Both the position numbers and the translations under genes were made by a program. Below the pieces are notes generated by a model, which was given only the letters and a program-made list of their open reading frames with translations, did no database searches and was not told where the DNA came from. A stretch of DNA of 64,000 nucleotides from Diphasiastrum complanatum (Eukaryota > Streptophyta > Lycopodiopsida > Lycopodiales > Lycopodiaceae), in contig CM055094.1 in assembly GCA_029204225.1 (NCBI GenBank), positions 23,706,541-23,770,540 on the forward strand. The letters are read 5' to 3'. Below are positions 22,430 through 35,400 of the stretch, piece by piece (within the stretch, counting starts at the first letter, position 1; each line of letters begins with the position of its first letter).

Positions 22430-23905
22430 TTCTAGGCGATGGGAGCCGACACGATGTCAAAGGCATCGGGACTCTACAGCTATGAACATTGTCGGGACAC
22501 GCAGAGCTACCAAGAGCACTCTATGGTCCCTCACTAAGAAGAGACCTGCTATCAGTCTCAAAGATGGCAGATCTCAAAATTCGAGCCATGTTCGATGGCA
22601 ATGTATGCTGGATGGTCGAGAAGACAACAAACAAGCTGCTGACTATTGGATCCAGAGAATGTAATCTCTACCAAGCCAAGATAATCAGCAGTTCTGATAG
22701 CATATTGAATGCATCAAAAGATCAATATGGCACAGAAGAATGTATCATCTGAACATGAGAAGCCTATACGACATGAGCAGAAAGGAGATTGTCACAGGTC
22801 TGAAGATATCCAGACCCGACACCGAATTCTGTGAAGCTTGTCACAAGGGCAAACAACCTTGAAGTCCATTTATACATGAGAGGAGAAGAGAAAAAGAAGT
22901 TCTTGAGCTCGTCCACTCAGATGTCTGTGGACCGATGAAAGTCGATTCGCTCTCAAGATCAAGGTACTTTTTGACGTTCATTGATGACTACAACCGGATG
23001 ACGACAATCTATCACTTAAAGAAAAAATCTGAAATATTTGACTCTTTCAAGAAGTTCGTGGCATTCACAGAGAGACACACCTCAAAGAAGATTTAGACCA
23101 TTAGGTCTGACAATGGAGCTGAGTACAAGAGCAAGGAGTTTTCAAGCTTCTATCAAAAACAATGAATAGAACATCAACTCACTCATGCATACACATCGGA
23201 ATATAATGGTATCGTAGAAAGAAAAAACAGGACGCTAGTCAAAGGAGCCAGATGCATGATGGCATAGGCTTAGTTGTCGAGTCAATTTTGGGTTGAGGCA
23301 ATAGCTACAGTAGTACACCTATAGAACAGATCAACAATGACAGTCCTGGAAAACAAGACATTGTATGAGATGTGGACAGGTAATAAGTCTGATCTATCAT
23401 ACGTGCGTGTGTTCGGATGTACAACATATAAGCACGTTTTGAAAGAAAATAGAAGCAAGCTCGATGAAAAGTCCAAGCAAACAATCGTAATCGAATACTT
23501 GAACTGATCACAAGTGTACAGACTCTACAACCCAACCACGAAAAAAGTTGTGTCGAGTAGAGATGTGAAGTTTGATGAATCCACATTCCCAGGACTGGAG
23601 GATGAAAAGGGCCATGAGATCTTCATACTACTGCCAATTCAAGAGGGAGATTGAGGATAGTCATCCACTCAGAATACCGAGCCCCAGACTCTAGAGCAGC
23701 AAAAAACTGAAGATCAACTTGATGAAGAAGAAACGAACCAGCAGTGACGAACAGAACTAAGAAGGTCAACAAGACAAAGAAGACCTCCAGATCGATACAC
23801 TGACAATCTTCATTGGAACGAAGATACAGAGTTCGAATCCTGCAGCTTCACTAAAGAACCAACAACATATCAAGAAGCTATCTAGAGTCCAGAGGGCGAA
23901 TTCTA
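22430..23905 (+). pseudogene. copia pre-integrase and integrase
   Basis: LYGPSLRRDLLSVSKMADLK (about 22,510-22,570) is the end of the protease-linked region. LNMRSLYDMSRKEIVTGLK and EFCEACHKGKQP (about 22,750-22,860) form the GAG-pre-integrase zinc region. The core reads LVHSDVCGPMKVDSLSRSRY, FLTFIDDYNRMTTIYHLKKK, TIRSDNGAEYKSKEFSSFY and YNGIVERKNRTLVKGARCMM. All three catalytic acids (D, D, E) are present. The tail includes VRVFGCTTYKHV and LYNPTTKKVVSSRDVKFDES. It carries multiple stops and would not be functional. The enzyme would insert element DNA into the host genome. Confidence 0.8.
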
Positions 23906-24072
23906 GATCAAGATTTCACTATTCTATGTGTTGATTTTCTAGTTAGAAGTGCTAAAAGAGATTTGAGAGGTTCCATATCTTTGTGATTTCTTCTCGGGTT
24001 CATTTGTTGACATTCAAGAGATTGCTTTGTGCATTGAAACAGGTTGAAAGAAGAAGATCAGGTCATTGCAAC
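23906..24072 (+). other. Leader of a second copia element
   Basis: Non-coding sequence joining the truncated end of the first copia directly to the gag of the next. A junction at about 23,905 is inferred from the abrupt loss of RT homology. Confidence 0.4.
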
Positions 24073-24566
24073 ATGGCTACAAGTGGTGGATTCATGTTGG
24101 AAGGCAATCGTAGACTTACCTCAATCAACTATTCTACTAGGAAGGTGAGAATGGAGTCCTTATTGGAGATGAACGAGTTGATGGAGATTATTGCAGGTGT
24201 GGAGGAAAGGCCTCAAGCACCTCAAGATCAAGTGAGGTATGACAAGAGAGCTAAAAGACCTCTACACATGATAAAGATGAATGTTACCAATGAACTTCTC
24301 AAAGAAGTTGGTAAGTGCACATCATCTCTAGAGGCTTGGGAAGCTTTGAAGAAGCTTTATGAATCCAACTCCACATCTAGATTGTTGACTCTAAGAAGAC
24401 ATCTTTCAAAGTTTTCAAAAGAAGGAAGAGAGTACTCATGCCTTTGTTTTGAGGATTAATGAAAGCATTAAGGAGGTAGAACTTGTTCAAGTTATACTTA
24501 ATGGCTTGTTGGATGATCATGCTAATCTTGTTCAAAGTTTTGCTATTCAAAAAACTTTGCCACATT
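24073..24566 (+). pseudogene. Second copia, N-terminal half of gag
   Basis: The ATG at 24,073 opens a frame with MNVTNELLKEVGKCTSSLEA, WEALKKLYESNSTSRLLTLR and RHLSKFSKEGREYS, matching the copia gag (UBN2-like) domain. A frame change near 24,450 leads to RINESIKEVELVQVILNGLL and NLVQSFAIQKTLP. Plus-strand homology stops at about 24,566. The remainder of a gag of the same type is found on the minus strand immediately to the right. Confidence 0.6.
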
Positions 24567-24599
24567 TTTTAAAACCATACTTTTTGAGGATTCTAGACA

Positions 24600-25280
24600 C
24601 AAAGACATGGTACCAACACCATCTATCCTACACTCTTCATCACTGCAATAAAGACAAATTTTTTAGCATCATTGAAAGAGTGTAAAGTTGAAAAAAAGTC
24701 ATTTTCATATGTCATGTGGGAGCTAGCCCCACTATCAATCCATCAAGTGTCTCTTGAATTGTCAATGCTTGTTGGTGAGGATGTAGATGTCATCATGAAT
24801 AGATCTCCTTCATCCTCTTTCTCTTCATGTGCAAGGTTTCTTTGTTTGTTCTTCTCCTCTTGTGCTCTTTGCCTCCTATAGCATTCGGATGCAAAATCTT
24901 TTCACAAAAGAAAATTTTCTGCCTTGACTATTCCTTTGTCTTTGAACTTGATGCTTGATCCTCCTCCTTGGCCTCCTTTGCTTGACCATTCTTGGATCCC
25001 TTGGTCTTCTTCTTGCCCTTGAAAGAGAAATTTACTTTCTCATCTCCATCTTGCAATGATAGAAATCCATCATTGCTTTTGCATGGAGCATCCTGCACTA
25101 TTTAGCAACTAGCACATTATGAAGCTTATCAATTGATGTCAAAGTGCCTTGAATGGCAAAACTTTGAACCAAATTGGAGAACTCGTAGACCTGTCCACAC
25201 ATGTGAACAGTACGGATTCTAACCCTAATCTGATTTGATTCACAAATCTCCACTCTTACATCCAATTTCTGGTAGGCCAT
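24600..25280 (-). pseudogene. copia gag C-terminal half and protease, inverted relative to its neighbour
   Basis: Read on the minus strand from about 25,180: NLVQSFAIQGTLTSIDKLHN, then basic spacer sequence. A region spelling FASECYRRQRAQEEKNKQRN lies near 24,850-24,900, then a spacer with TSIDNSRDT. WIDSGASSHMTYENDFFSTL (about 24,680-24,745) is the copia protease active site WxxDSGAxxHMT. The overlap word NLVQSFAIQ is present both at the end of the plus-strand half (about 24,530) and at the start of this minus-strand half. The two halves therefore face each other tail to tail. Confidence 0.6.
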
Positions 25281-25289
25281 CCAATACTA

Positions 25290-26627
25290 GCTTTTTGCAC
25301 GGTAGTGCAAAACTTCGTTTTTGTTGAAAGTACAGTGTTTAGGACCCTAAATGGATCTACAAAAGATCCTCAAGAGTGATTGAATACTTGGTTAATCAAT
25401 CTATTGCAAAACTAGCACTCAAATCTTAATCTAGATTGGCAATTTTGATCTAAACAAGCAAGAGCAGTCAATTATTGATCATACACTACAGAACAACCCC
25501 ACACATGTGAAGTATGGACTACTAACAGAGAATCAACATATCTAACTTTAGATTGCATTCACATCAAAATATTCCAAAACAAATGGTGTATTTTTTGAAC
25601 TAATAGGCTGTATTCTAAACAAACAAACCAGATAGTTCAGTGCAATAGTACATCATACTCTTTAGAAATTAAGCAGGACAGATATTACAAGTCGACACTT
25701 TTTGAAGAGAACTAGAAACATTACAACATTATCAGTCACTGGTCAGTATACCAGTTGAAAGAGGTGTAAGAAAAAGTTGCAAAAGTAATAGCTCTTAGCT
25801 ACTTTATTTTGAAATTGTTGGAATGTAGGCTTGCAACTACATTGTTCTTTGATGCACACAATTTCTGAACTTTTTTGGGTAATATCTTCATGCTAGATTG
25901 TAGCTTAAAAAATTTGTCTGCTACAGAATAGAGGAACGTGGAAGCAACAAAAGGGAGAACCATCTCCAACTTGCAAGCACTGCACCCTGTCTGAAGCTCT
26001 AAATTCCAAGTACATGCAGAGCCGTTAAAGGTTAATAACAAATCTAGCGGTTGACTTATTAACAAAAACAGAAAATCAGATAAATATAATCTAGGATATC
26101 TGAAATTTGAAGAACCTTGAAGGTACGAGTCATCTATCTACGACTTTTCACAGAAGACCCTCATTTACACAAGGAAGATGGAAGGATGTTGGTTCCAGAC
26201 TCCCAATGAATAAGATGATTGACTGAAAATTGTTAGCCTTGTATCGCTATTTTTTCTCAGAAGTTTTACCAGTGCATCAGGACTGAGCTCAGCTAGTCTT
26301 CATCAAAACTGCTCTGATATCTAAAAGGTTGCAAGATTGTTCAAGTTTAACACATGCCACTCAGTTAGTCAACAGCAACACCAAAAATTATTGAATTGCA
26401 AATTCAGATCCAATCCAGAACATATTCATAAAGACTCTATTGAGCTCTGAGCATCACATTTGAGTTCAAATATAATCTGTAACAGCCGCAAATAACCTCA
26501 ATAACTTTCATAAATATTGTAGACTTAAGACAGCAAGGACATATCCTACTCAAAACGACTTAAACCTTCAACAGCCATTACATCACCCCCAAAAAAATCA
26601 CAACACTCCACAGGTGAAGCTCATGGA
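25290..26627. other. Downstream flank of PARP1, no further gene
   Basis: AT-rich, no recognised coding sequence. Bases just below 26,628 should hold the PARP1 3' untranslated region. I could not fix a polyadenylation site. Confidence 0.5.
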
Positions 26628-29159
26628 TCACCATTTGTGCTTGAATCGTACCTTCAACAGGAACCTTAGCCTCACCTACCAACAAAAAAAATTGCAGTTA
26701 GTACACTACAAACTCAATGCACCCTCACACCTTGACTACATGAAAACAGGCGTACACCCCTTATCACTTGTCCTCTGTTGACGGTGTTTGCCAAAACAAT
26801 AGGAGAAAAGGAACGCAGGTGATCATGGATTTAAAGGTTTGAAAACAAAATTGATTTAAGATTTGGACCAGCGTACATCTAAATCAAATATTGTAATCTT
26901 GTCATAATCAGAAAGACAATATAATGTGGAATAGCACACATGTTCTACCTGAGCAGGATCATACACTATGTATTCATTGTACAAAAGCTCACTCCCCTGG
27001 ACTCCTGATGGCACAGGCAGACCACAGGGTACTGTAACATCGTTGTCGAGGTATTCAAACGTAGATTCATTTGGTTTTGTTTGTCCAAGGCCTTTTGTAG
27101 AGTTGAATCCCTCTGGTGGTTTTTCCATGTACTGCAACCAAAAGCGACTCACATATAAGTCACCTCTAACAATGCAATTTTCTCCTCAATATTCTTGAAC
27201 CAAATTTGGCAGCAATAAACATTTTCGTAGCATGAAATCTGCAATATAAGAATGGAGAAGTGTGGTACAATGTTAAACAGTGTATGTTACAATCTCTAAG
27301 TGATGCAGGTTACTTTGCAATTCTTCTGATTTAGGCTGACCTAGCATCTTGAAGTGTGAAGTGTACACACACACACACACACACACACAAACGTGAAGGA
27401 TCTTGCAAGGTTGGCGTCCTAATCTTCTTGGAACTGGAGCAAAGTGGGAGCAAAAGCTTGGAATTTGGATTCAACAGCTTTTGAATTTTACGGATTTTCG
27501 AAAGGACTACCAAGATTTGCAGCAAATTGGATTGTTTAAGCTCTTGAAAGGTGAAATTTCCAACTTGGGCTAGGCTCTAACCGAGTGTTTTGACATCATT
27601 CTATGTCCAAACGCATTTGCAGCTTTGATTTGAATGCAAGGTAGGTTATTTCAGTATTAGATTGAGACATCCTGGATGCCTTTTGGCAAATTTGGGCCTG
27701 CAATTAAATGTTGAAATTTCTACATCGGGTTTTGCTTTGTGAGTGCTTTCAAGAAACTGATAACAAAGTTTATCTCTATTTTTGAGTAGTTTTTTTGTTC
27801 GCTGGTTTTCTTATAGAGAATTTGTGTTTAAGAGAAAGGCTTACATTTTCAGTAAACAAAACTCAATAATCTGCTGTGATTTTTAGCAGTGAAATCTTTG
27901 GGGTTGATTGCTATAATTAAGATTTTTATGGATGCTTCGACTATTCTTTTCCTGAAAGATTGGCAAGCTTTTGCAGTAGGTAGTAATTCCACTTGCTACT
28001 AGAAAGAAAGTAGCTTCGGTGAAAGGTTTATAGAATTCTACAAAGCTCTTAGAAGCTTCTGGTTTTGCAAGTTCTGTGAAGAGCTATATAAAGTCCAAGT
28101 TTCTCACTTTAGAAAGTTACTAAAGAGAATAACAGAGAAATGTAAAGAGAGATCAAAGGAATAAGTCTTTAACCTATTTGCAAATCCATTCTTTGCTTCA
28201 ATTCCAACAAAGGGTATGTATGTTGTTGCAAAAAGGAAACAAAGCAAAAGTTTTCTACAAAACAATAAAGGCAAAACACAAGAGTGTTTCAACTAGCAAA
28301 GAACCCAAATCTGATAGCAAGAATAGTGTGTCTTGGCTGTGGGACGCCACCCTCCTCTCTGAAGTTTTTTGGCTTTTGTTGACACTGCCATCTACTAGAA
28401 AGTGCTTTCCATGGAGCCCTGGTGTTTGGGGTCTGAGGAAGATTTGGAAAGAAAGGCTTTTCCCACAGCAAGTGGTAGCTAGGAGGAGCGAGGGCTGGCT
28501 GGATTCAAGGAGGCGCACCCTCTCTAAGCCAGCGGCCAGCGAAAGGGATGGCGGATGCCTCCATCACTATGCTGTGGACGCCCTCCATCGCTGTTGCTGC
28601 TGGCCCTCCATCGTAATCCGAACTCTCAAAATGTTGTCGAAGAAGCTGAGAAGTTTTTGGAAGGAAATCTTCAACACCATAGCAAAGGTATGGAAATTGC
28701 CTGGCGACCTAAGAAGGACCTGGATACTCTTGTCATCCGCTTCACATCAGTGTCTCACCGGCGTGAAGTTTTAGGGAAGAGATTCAAATTGCGGGATACC
28801 AAAGTCTACCTGGACGAAGATCTTACCTTCATCCAAGTTCAAGAACGTAAGAAGGCAAGACAAGAAGCTCTATCAACTGGCAAGCAGCTTATCTATTGTG
28901 AAGGTATTATCAGACTTGTCGATCGGAAGCCTATAGTTAATGAGAAGATTTCTGAGATAGAGTCTGAGATAGAGAAATGAAGAGATGTCTAGTTGAACAT
29001 GTAAATGGTCTACGCACCATATAATCCTGGCTATATGAATCTCTTCTTAGTTAGTTTTGTTATTTTGCTTTGACAGCATTGATCCGTTTTGTGTCTAACT
29101 TTTATCTGATGTACTCGTTCGTCTTATACGCCTTTTGGCATGGAAAAGACATTAATAAA

Positions 29160-29245
<86 letters not shown>

Positions 29246-29827
29246 GTGTGCCAACAGGCTCTCTCTCTCGGGCCTTCTTCATCGATGGCCAACCCGCGGG
29301 GGGGGGGGGGGGACTCATTGGCTTTTGGCACATTAGTAGTTAGACAAAACATATACAAACTACATATTACTGCATTGCAATTTGCAAGCCTTTATAGAAT
29401 GCATCGTATCAGCATGTTAATTGAAAATTCATAAACAATCAGAAATCATATTTTCTTATGCATTACACTAAGCAAACTTACTAATTAAGGCATTGCATTT
29501 CCTGTAAGAGAATGGCTAATGAGGAGATTCCCATTACCAGAGAAGGACAAATTTCCTCTCCTGAAATTGGACTCGTCTCTCCCGTAATGGGGGGACCAAT
29601 CGATACCAACCCATTACTAGATACACTAAGTAAAGCAATTTTGGAACTCCTTAAAATGTATCAAAAAATCATAGGTGCGCAAAAAAATCATAGGTGCGCA
29701 CAAACAAGCTGAATCGAAGCATACAGTAGATCGTTGGGAAGCTAATTTTGCAAAGAAAATTCATGCAGAATTACAGAATTTTCCGGTTAACTGAAAAATA
29801 AAACCAAAAAAAGAAATGCAGGCCAGG

Positions 29828-29901
<74 letters not shown>

Positions 29902-30279
29902 GAGGGACAGAGAGAGGGCAGGAGCGAGCAGAGGAGCGAGGGACAAAGAGAGCCGGGCAGGAGCGAGGGAGAGAGCGAGGGCATGAGCGAGCAGAGAGAG
30001 AGAGACGAGGGACAGAGAGAGCGGGCCAGGAGCGAGGGATAGAGCGAGAGCAGGAGCGAGCAGGGAGCAGGGGACGGAGGGAGAGAGAAGAGCGAGGGGA
30101 GGAGCGGAGGGAGAGAGCGAGAGAGAGCGAGCAGGGAGAGAGCGAGGGAGAGAGCGAGGAGGAGCGAGCGGGGACGGAGGGAGACAGAGGAGCGGAGGGA
30201 AAGAGCAAGAGAGAGCGAGCAGGGAGAGAGCGAGCAGGGAGCAGGGGACGAAGGGAGCCAAAGGAGCGAGGAGCGAGGG

Positions 30280-30337
<58 letters not shown>

Positions 30338-30425
30338 TGGCCAGTTGTGGGCCATACCCTCTACCGGACACGTGTCATGGCCAGATGCGGGCTATACCCT
30401 CTGCCGAACACGTGTCAGTATGGCG

Positions 30426-30461
<36 letters not shown>

Positions 30462-32485
30462 GGGTATGGCCCATGCATTGACACGTGTTGCAACGTGACA
30501 ATGCATGGCCAAATGCGGGCCATACCCTCTGCCGGACACGTGTCAGTATGGCTGAAAAAAAAATTTCGACACGTGTTGCACAGCATGTGTTGAAACATGC
30601 TGATGTGGCGCGACAGATGTCGTGCACAAACTAGCCGGTGGTGTGTACATCGTCTCCGTGTCAAGCGCAAATTGGTGGACTACAATTTTTTCAAAATTGT
30701 GGGAACATATTTATGAAAATTGACTCAATTATGACTCACTCATTTTAATATCGTGTGACATGTGCATTGCGTACATTTTAATACCAACTATTCACTACAT
30801 ATATTATAGTTCATTGATGATTGTTCACTATAATGGTATTTGATTTTGCTTTTCAATGTAAGTACTAAGCTATGTTGCACGTTCCGTTCCGGAACGCGAT
30901 CCGGAACGTGATCGGGAAATCCAATTACGAGTTCCCAGAACACAAACTTTTTTGTTTTTGTTTTTTTTTTCTGGGCGCCAATATGGGTATCAGAGTAAAG
31001 ATGTTTTCAAGTGCAATTCACTTATCTAGTTTGCTCGGAGTTCCAAGAGGAGTGCGGTCCAATTTTGGTAATTCTTTATCGAACATCTCTATTTCTGCAT
31101 TATATGAAATGAAATCACATGGAACCGTATTGAATACAACAATTACGAAGCATAAGCACCCATCTCAGATTTTGTGACAAAAACGTGAGTCAACTCAACG
31201 TGCTCAACAAAATACGAGTACATTATACAGTGCGAACAGTATCTCTATATCTAGAATTAACCAGATCAATATGGCTCTAGGCTCTATGCAATGTTATTTT
31301 TGCCTCTTTCCAATTTATCAATACATTGTTCTTCTGATACATTCATTGATGATTTCCGAGTTCATCTGGAACACATGCCCCACTTTTTTTATTCTTTTGG
31401 GAAGGGCCCGATTCGGAAGAATCGGAATCACGACTCATGTTGATTCTTCTGATTTTAAAAAGGGTTTCGCAAATTTTAAAAAAAAACGACGATAGCATGT
31501 TTCCTAATGGTGCATTTTGCTAGATAGACCTGCAGTTGATTTTGTAGCCCAGTAGGAAAATTGTTTTGAGGAAAAGTTTGCATATATCGAGTTGTAGTTG
31601 TGTCCCTCAATTAAATTCTGATGGGGCTATAGCGACAGAGGGAACAAACCAACAATCAGAGCAAGCAGCAATTTAGCACACACTAGGTACAAGAAAAACA
31701 ACACAGACTGTTAGCCGCCTAAAGTTTTTAACCTTGCCTGAATAACTGCAATGACAGCATCCCTATGAGTAACTGTAATTAACTCTCTTGCATTATTAAG
31801 TCAAACAATTTTTCCAGGTGTTTGGTCAAAAAACTCCAAGTTTTTCAAATTTAAGGCTGCAGCTTACCTTGGCACTTTTCAGCTCCTTCATTTCCCCAAG
31901 CGCCACCTCTGAAAGGAGCATTAGACCTACAGGGTTGGCCTTGGAGGTGTAACAATATTGTGCACTTTTGCTAACCAAGTCAGCAAAATAAACACCTTTG
32001 CCAAACTGTCAGAAACAGAACAGAAGTGTAATTAGCTTGCTTAAAATACGATCCATGTCATTCTTACAAAACAAATAATCTAACACATAGTACATACAAC
32101 AATTGACTGTTTAAGGATAAGTAAACCGACCATATAACCAGTAGCAGGAGCTTCTGGAGGTGCAACACGGAGTCCTTGACTCAAAATGCCTACATAGTTT
32201 GTCAGTCGAGAGCCTGATAGAACATCAATGAGATTATAGCAAGTATCTGTAAGATTATAATCATATTTCTGAGGCTGAGCACTTGAACGCTTACTAGCTA
32301 CACTTCCAAGTGTCCAAGTTCTTGGACTCAAAACAAGAAACCTTATGTAACACAAATACTTCAAGTGAAAGCAGACCATGCCAAAGAAGCATTCGATTTC
32401 TTAACGATGCTTTGAATGTTGCAAACGAATCATTCTCTCCATATCTGCGTACAGAAAAGACATCTTCGAGTTCCAATGCCCAATC
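26628..32485 (-). CDS. PARP1: PARP1 exons: ADP-ribosyltransferase catalytic domain
   Basis: Five exons (32485-32377, 32213-32131, 32005-31868, 27131-26949, 26675-26628). The H-Y-E triad is present: His in LLWHGSRLTN (across an intron), Tyr in [18 protein letters not shown], Glu in [13 protein letters not shown]. Other landmarks are [24 protein letters not shown] and [12 protein letters not shown]. The last exon has only 16 codons and ends [11 protein letters not shown]-stop. It transfers ADP-ribose from NAD+. A 4.7-kb intron separates the Tyr and Glu exons. Confidence 0.95.
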
Positions 32486-35400
32486 CTATAGAAACAGTGA
32501 ACACATAGCTGTTAACAAGATAGAAAAAGAACCAATAGATGATTTCCAGAAAAACACAGAAATTGTCATGGATAATTACAAGAGAAAATTTCACTTTTAT
32601 GAAATGCATCTAGCTTTTCAAGCGCTTGATTTGTGCAAGTTCGATTGAACAGGCTATTACTGACACCTGTCATAAGGGAAGTAGTATTTATAGGCCTTCA
32701 TATCCAAAGAAACAAATCACTGGATGCATCATCAAAAAATATGAAACTATTTGAATACTAATACTCTCGTCCCATACAGGAAGAAGCCAAGAAAAAGACC
32801 TGATTTGGACCATCATCTCACTGTAGATGAGGATAAATTAATTCAAGAATACATATCTAGTCATGCTTTTGTCAATTCAATTGAAGAGCAACATTATAGA
32901 ACGAGTCCATTTTACATGAAACTTTGCAAATGATGCCTCACTTGCTTTGGGGAATATACTACAGCTTACTGCTTTTGTACTCAAAATCAGTCTTAATCTC
33001 AACTTATGGTACCTAAAAACAAAAATACTGGCGGTTGCCTCTTCCACATGTAGCACCATCAAGAACCTTTTAGGGACAAAAAATTTCAGTTATCCTTTGA
33101 AGGATCCCTTGCAAGTTGCCAGCTCTAACACCATTAACCATCTCATTGACTTTATTCCAAGTTTTTTAGCATTATCTCAAAACTTCACACAATCAAAACA
33201 ACATTTCCTCTCTAGAAAAGCTTCGGATGCATGATTGGGTAAATTGAAACAGCTCTTTGACATTATAATTTGAATCTTATCTGGTCAACACAAAATACAA
33301 ATGCATCACCAGTTAGCCATACAGACGCTTACCTTGTGTGTTGGAGCATGTGTTCTTTCAAGATATTTTCGTACAAGGTCAAACTCCAACGAATCATGTG
33401 AAAGAGGTGACATCGCACAGTTGAGTTTCTTATAGTTCAGATCTATGGGATCCTCATCCATATCTTCTTCTCCAGAATTGAGTAGCTGAGAAGCTATTTC
33501 AATGTCCCTAAGTGCCTCAAGCATTTGGATCTACAAGAAAAATAAGAGACACACAACATTTCAGCAATGGATTATCTTAACTTGTCAGTGTACAACTAAT
33601 GATAATTAAATGCTATCTAGTGGAGAAACAAAGCTCACAAGATGCCTTTAGTTCTTCATTGAGAGAAGGAGAACTAGAAAAAATCTCTTGAATAGCACCA
33701 GGGAAACCTTGGCTTTAAGGTCATCCATGTCACGTATGACATGCGGATGGACAGTAGGTATAAGGGTGAAAAAACGATTGCTAGCATCAACAAGGAGGCC
33801 TTCTTTTCGCCCAGTAGATGGTTCAGTCAGATTCATGATATTCTGTAGCTCTGTAAGAACCTGAAAACCTGATACGCAGCAAAGAAATTCTGCAGAATTA
33901 GTCCAGAATAACACCCTAGCTAACAGAAAAGATGTATATTTTATCCTTCAACTAGCAAAAATGAATTTCCAGGAACACCTCTGGACTATCCACCCAAATG
34001 TTCGGGACTACACTAACCTCGCTCAATGTGCCTTTTACTGAGCTTTCCCAATGGCATCTCAGACACATTGATTTCAAACTCCAACATCGCCAATCTGAAT
34101 GCATCAGCAAAATTGTCAAGATTCAGCATAAGGAACAGAAGCAATCAGAGCTGTTCTCCAAGACTCCCAGAAATATACACTCATAAAAACCTTAACCAGT
34201 CGTAACCTATAGCAGACAGAAGTTCTACCGGTAAGTTTCAACATCAAATAGCATCTTCATCAAGGTCAACAACCGCGGATCAAGCTTGTTTTTTGATCCT
34301 GAAGGAATGATGGCTTTTTGAGGATTTTCCTCGACTCCATAGTCCTGTCCGTGAAGCACATGCCAATTAGGTACTGCGCCAATGCTACAAGGTTCATCCA
34401 TACGATTCTTTGTTTGCTTCCAACAAAATGATTCTAAGATTATGAATACGCAGCATAATACAAAATACACATCAAAATACCAAGTACCATATTGAAAAAG
34501 TACTTGCGAAGCAGAGTTCAATCTAGAACGGTAGTTCTGATCAATGGGCCTCTGTTAATTTAAGGATCGACTTATTAATGGTTTGTTTTGACTTTACTCC
34601 TTTCGCTTCAAACAAATCACCCCTCTGTCCCTAGAGAAGCTCACTGTTGCTTACGGTTACTAGTTGCCTCATTGCATGCTAAACCATACTAGTATTCTAG
34701 CTTACTTCACAACAGATTCCATCATGCCTAGTTAATTGTTCAGCCATGCTATTCCAGTTGCAAGCAGCCAACTTACTCAAAGCAAACTCAAACCGTCAAC
34801 TCACTGCATCCCTTGCATTACAAATGTGAGAAATTATGTTGTCTTTCACAGAAAGATTGATCACCTGATGAGCCTTCTGTCTCTTGCTAATGTAATCCTT
34901 CAATCCAAGTTCAGATGTAGGTACAGGCTCTGTACCTGTAACTATCTCCCAACAATTCTTGTCCTTTGAGATGTTAGCCATCTTGAACTTCCACACCTTG
35001 TAGTTAGTGCCATCAACTCTGCTTGATTTACCCAACATACTCTCTCCAAGACTAGCCATGCCAAAATCTTTGCTCAAACAGAAGCTCAACTTGAAAGGAA
35101 TAAAATAAAATGACTTCTAGCACCTAAGGTTTCACCCCAAACTAGGGTATTTAGCCACTTCAAGGCAACCCTTCAGCTCCTGCTTTTGACTTAGCTACTC
35201 GATATGGCCTTGATAGCACAAGCACTAGACCCCACTGGATCATAAACCAAAAGCCCCTATAGAAAGTGCACCCTAGTTCTGTGCAAGCTCCTCCAAAAAG
35301 TCTTCCCAAAACTCAGCCAAAATCAGAAAGTTTTTCATAGTTGCACCAAAACAACAGTCTAGGCTCAGATCATTCCGGAACATCGAAACGGAGTTAGGAA

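Larger units (their letters stand above)
20712..23905 (+). mobile_element. Ty1/copia element truncated at the start of RT
   Basis: LTR, primer site, gag, zinc knuckles, pre-integrase and integrase are in the normal copia order. The sequence ends at EPTTYQEAI...SPEGEF (about 23,860-23,905), the very start of the copia RT domain. RT, RNase H and the 3' LTR are missing, and a different copia leader follows directly. Confidence 0.75.

Noticed and set aside
29070-29358. Open frames with Ser-Leu or Arg-Glu repeats
   Set aside because: Products of the (CT)40 microsatellite.
29761-30371. Leu/Ser/Pro-rich open frames of up to 194 codons
   Set aside because: Translations of the GA/CT repeats; low complexity only.
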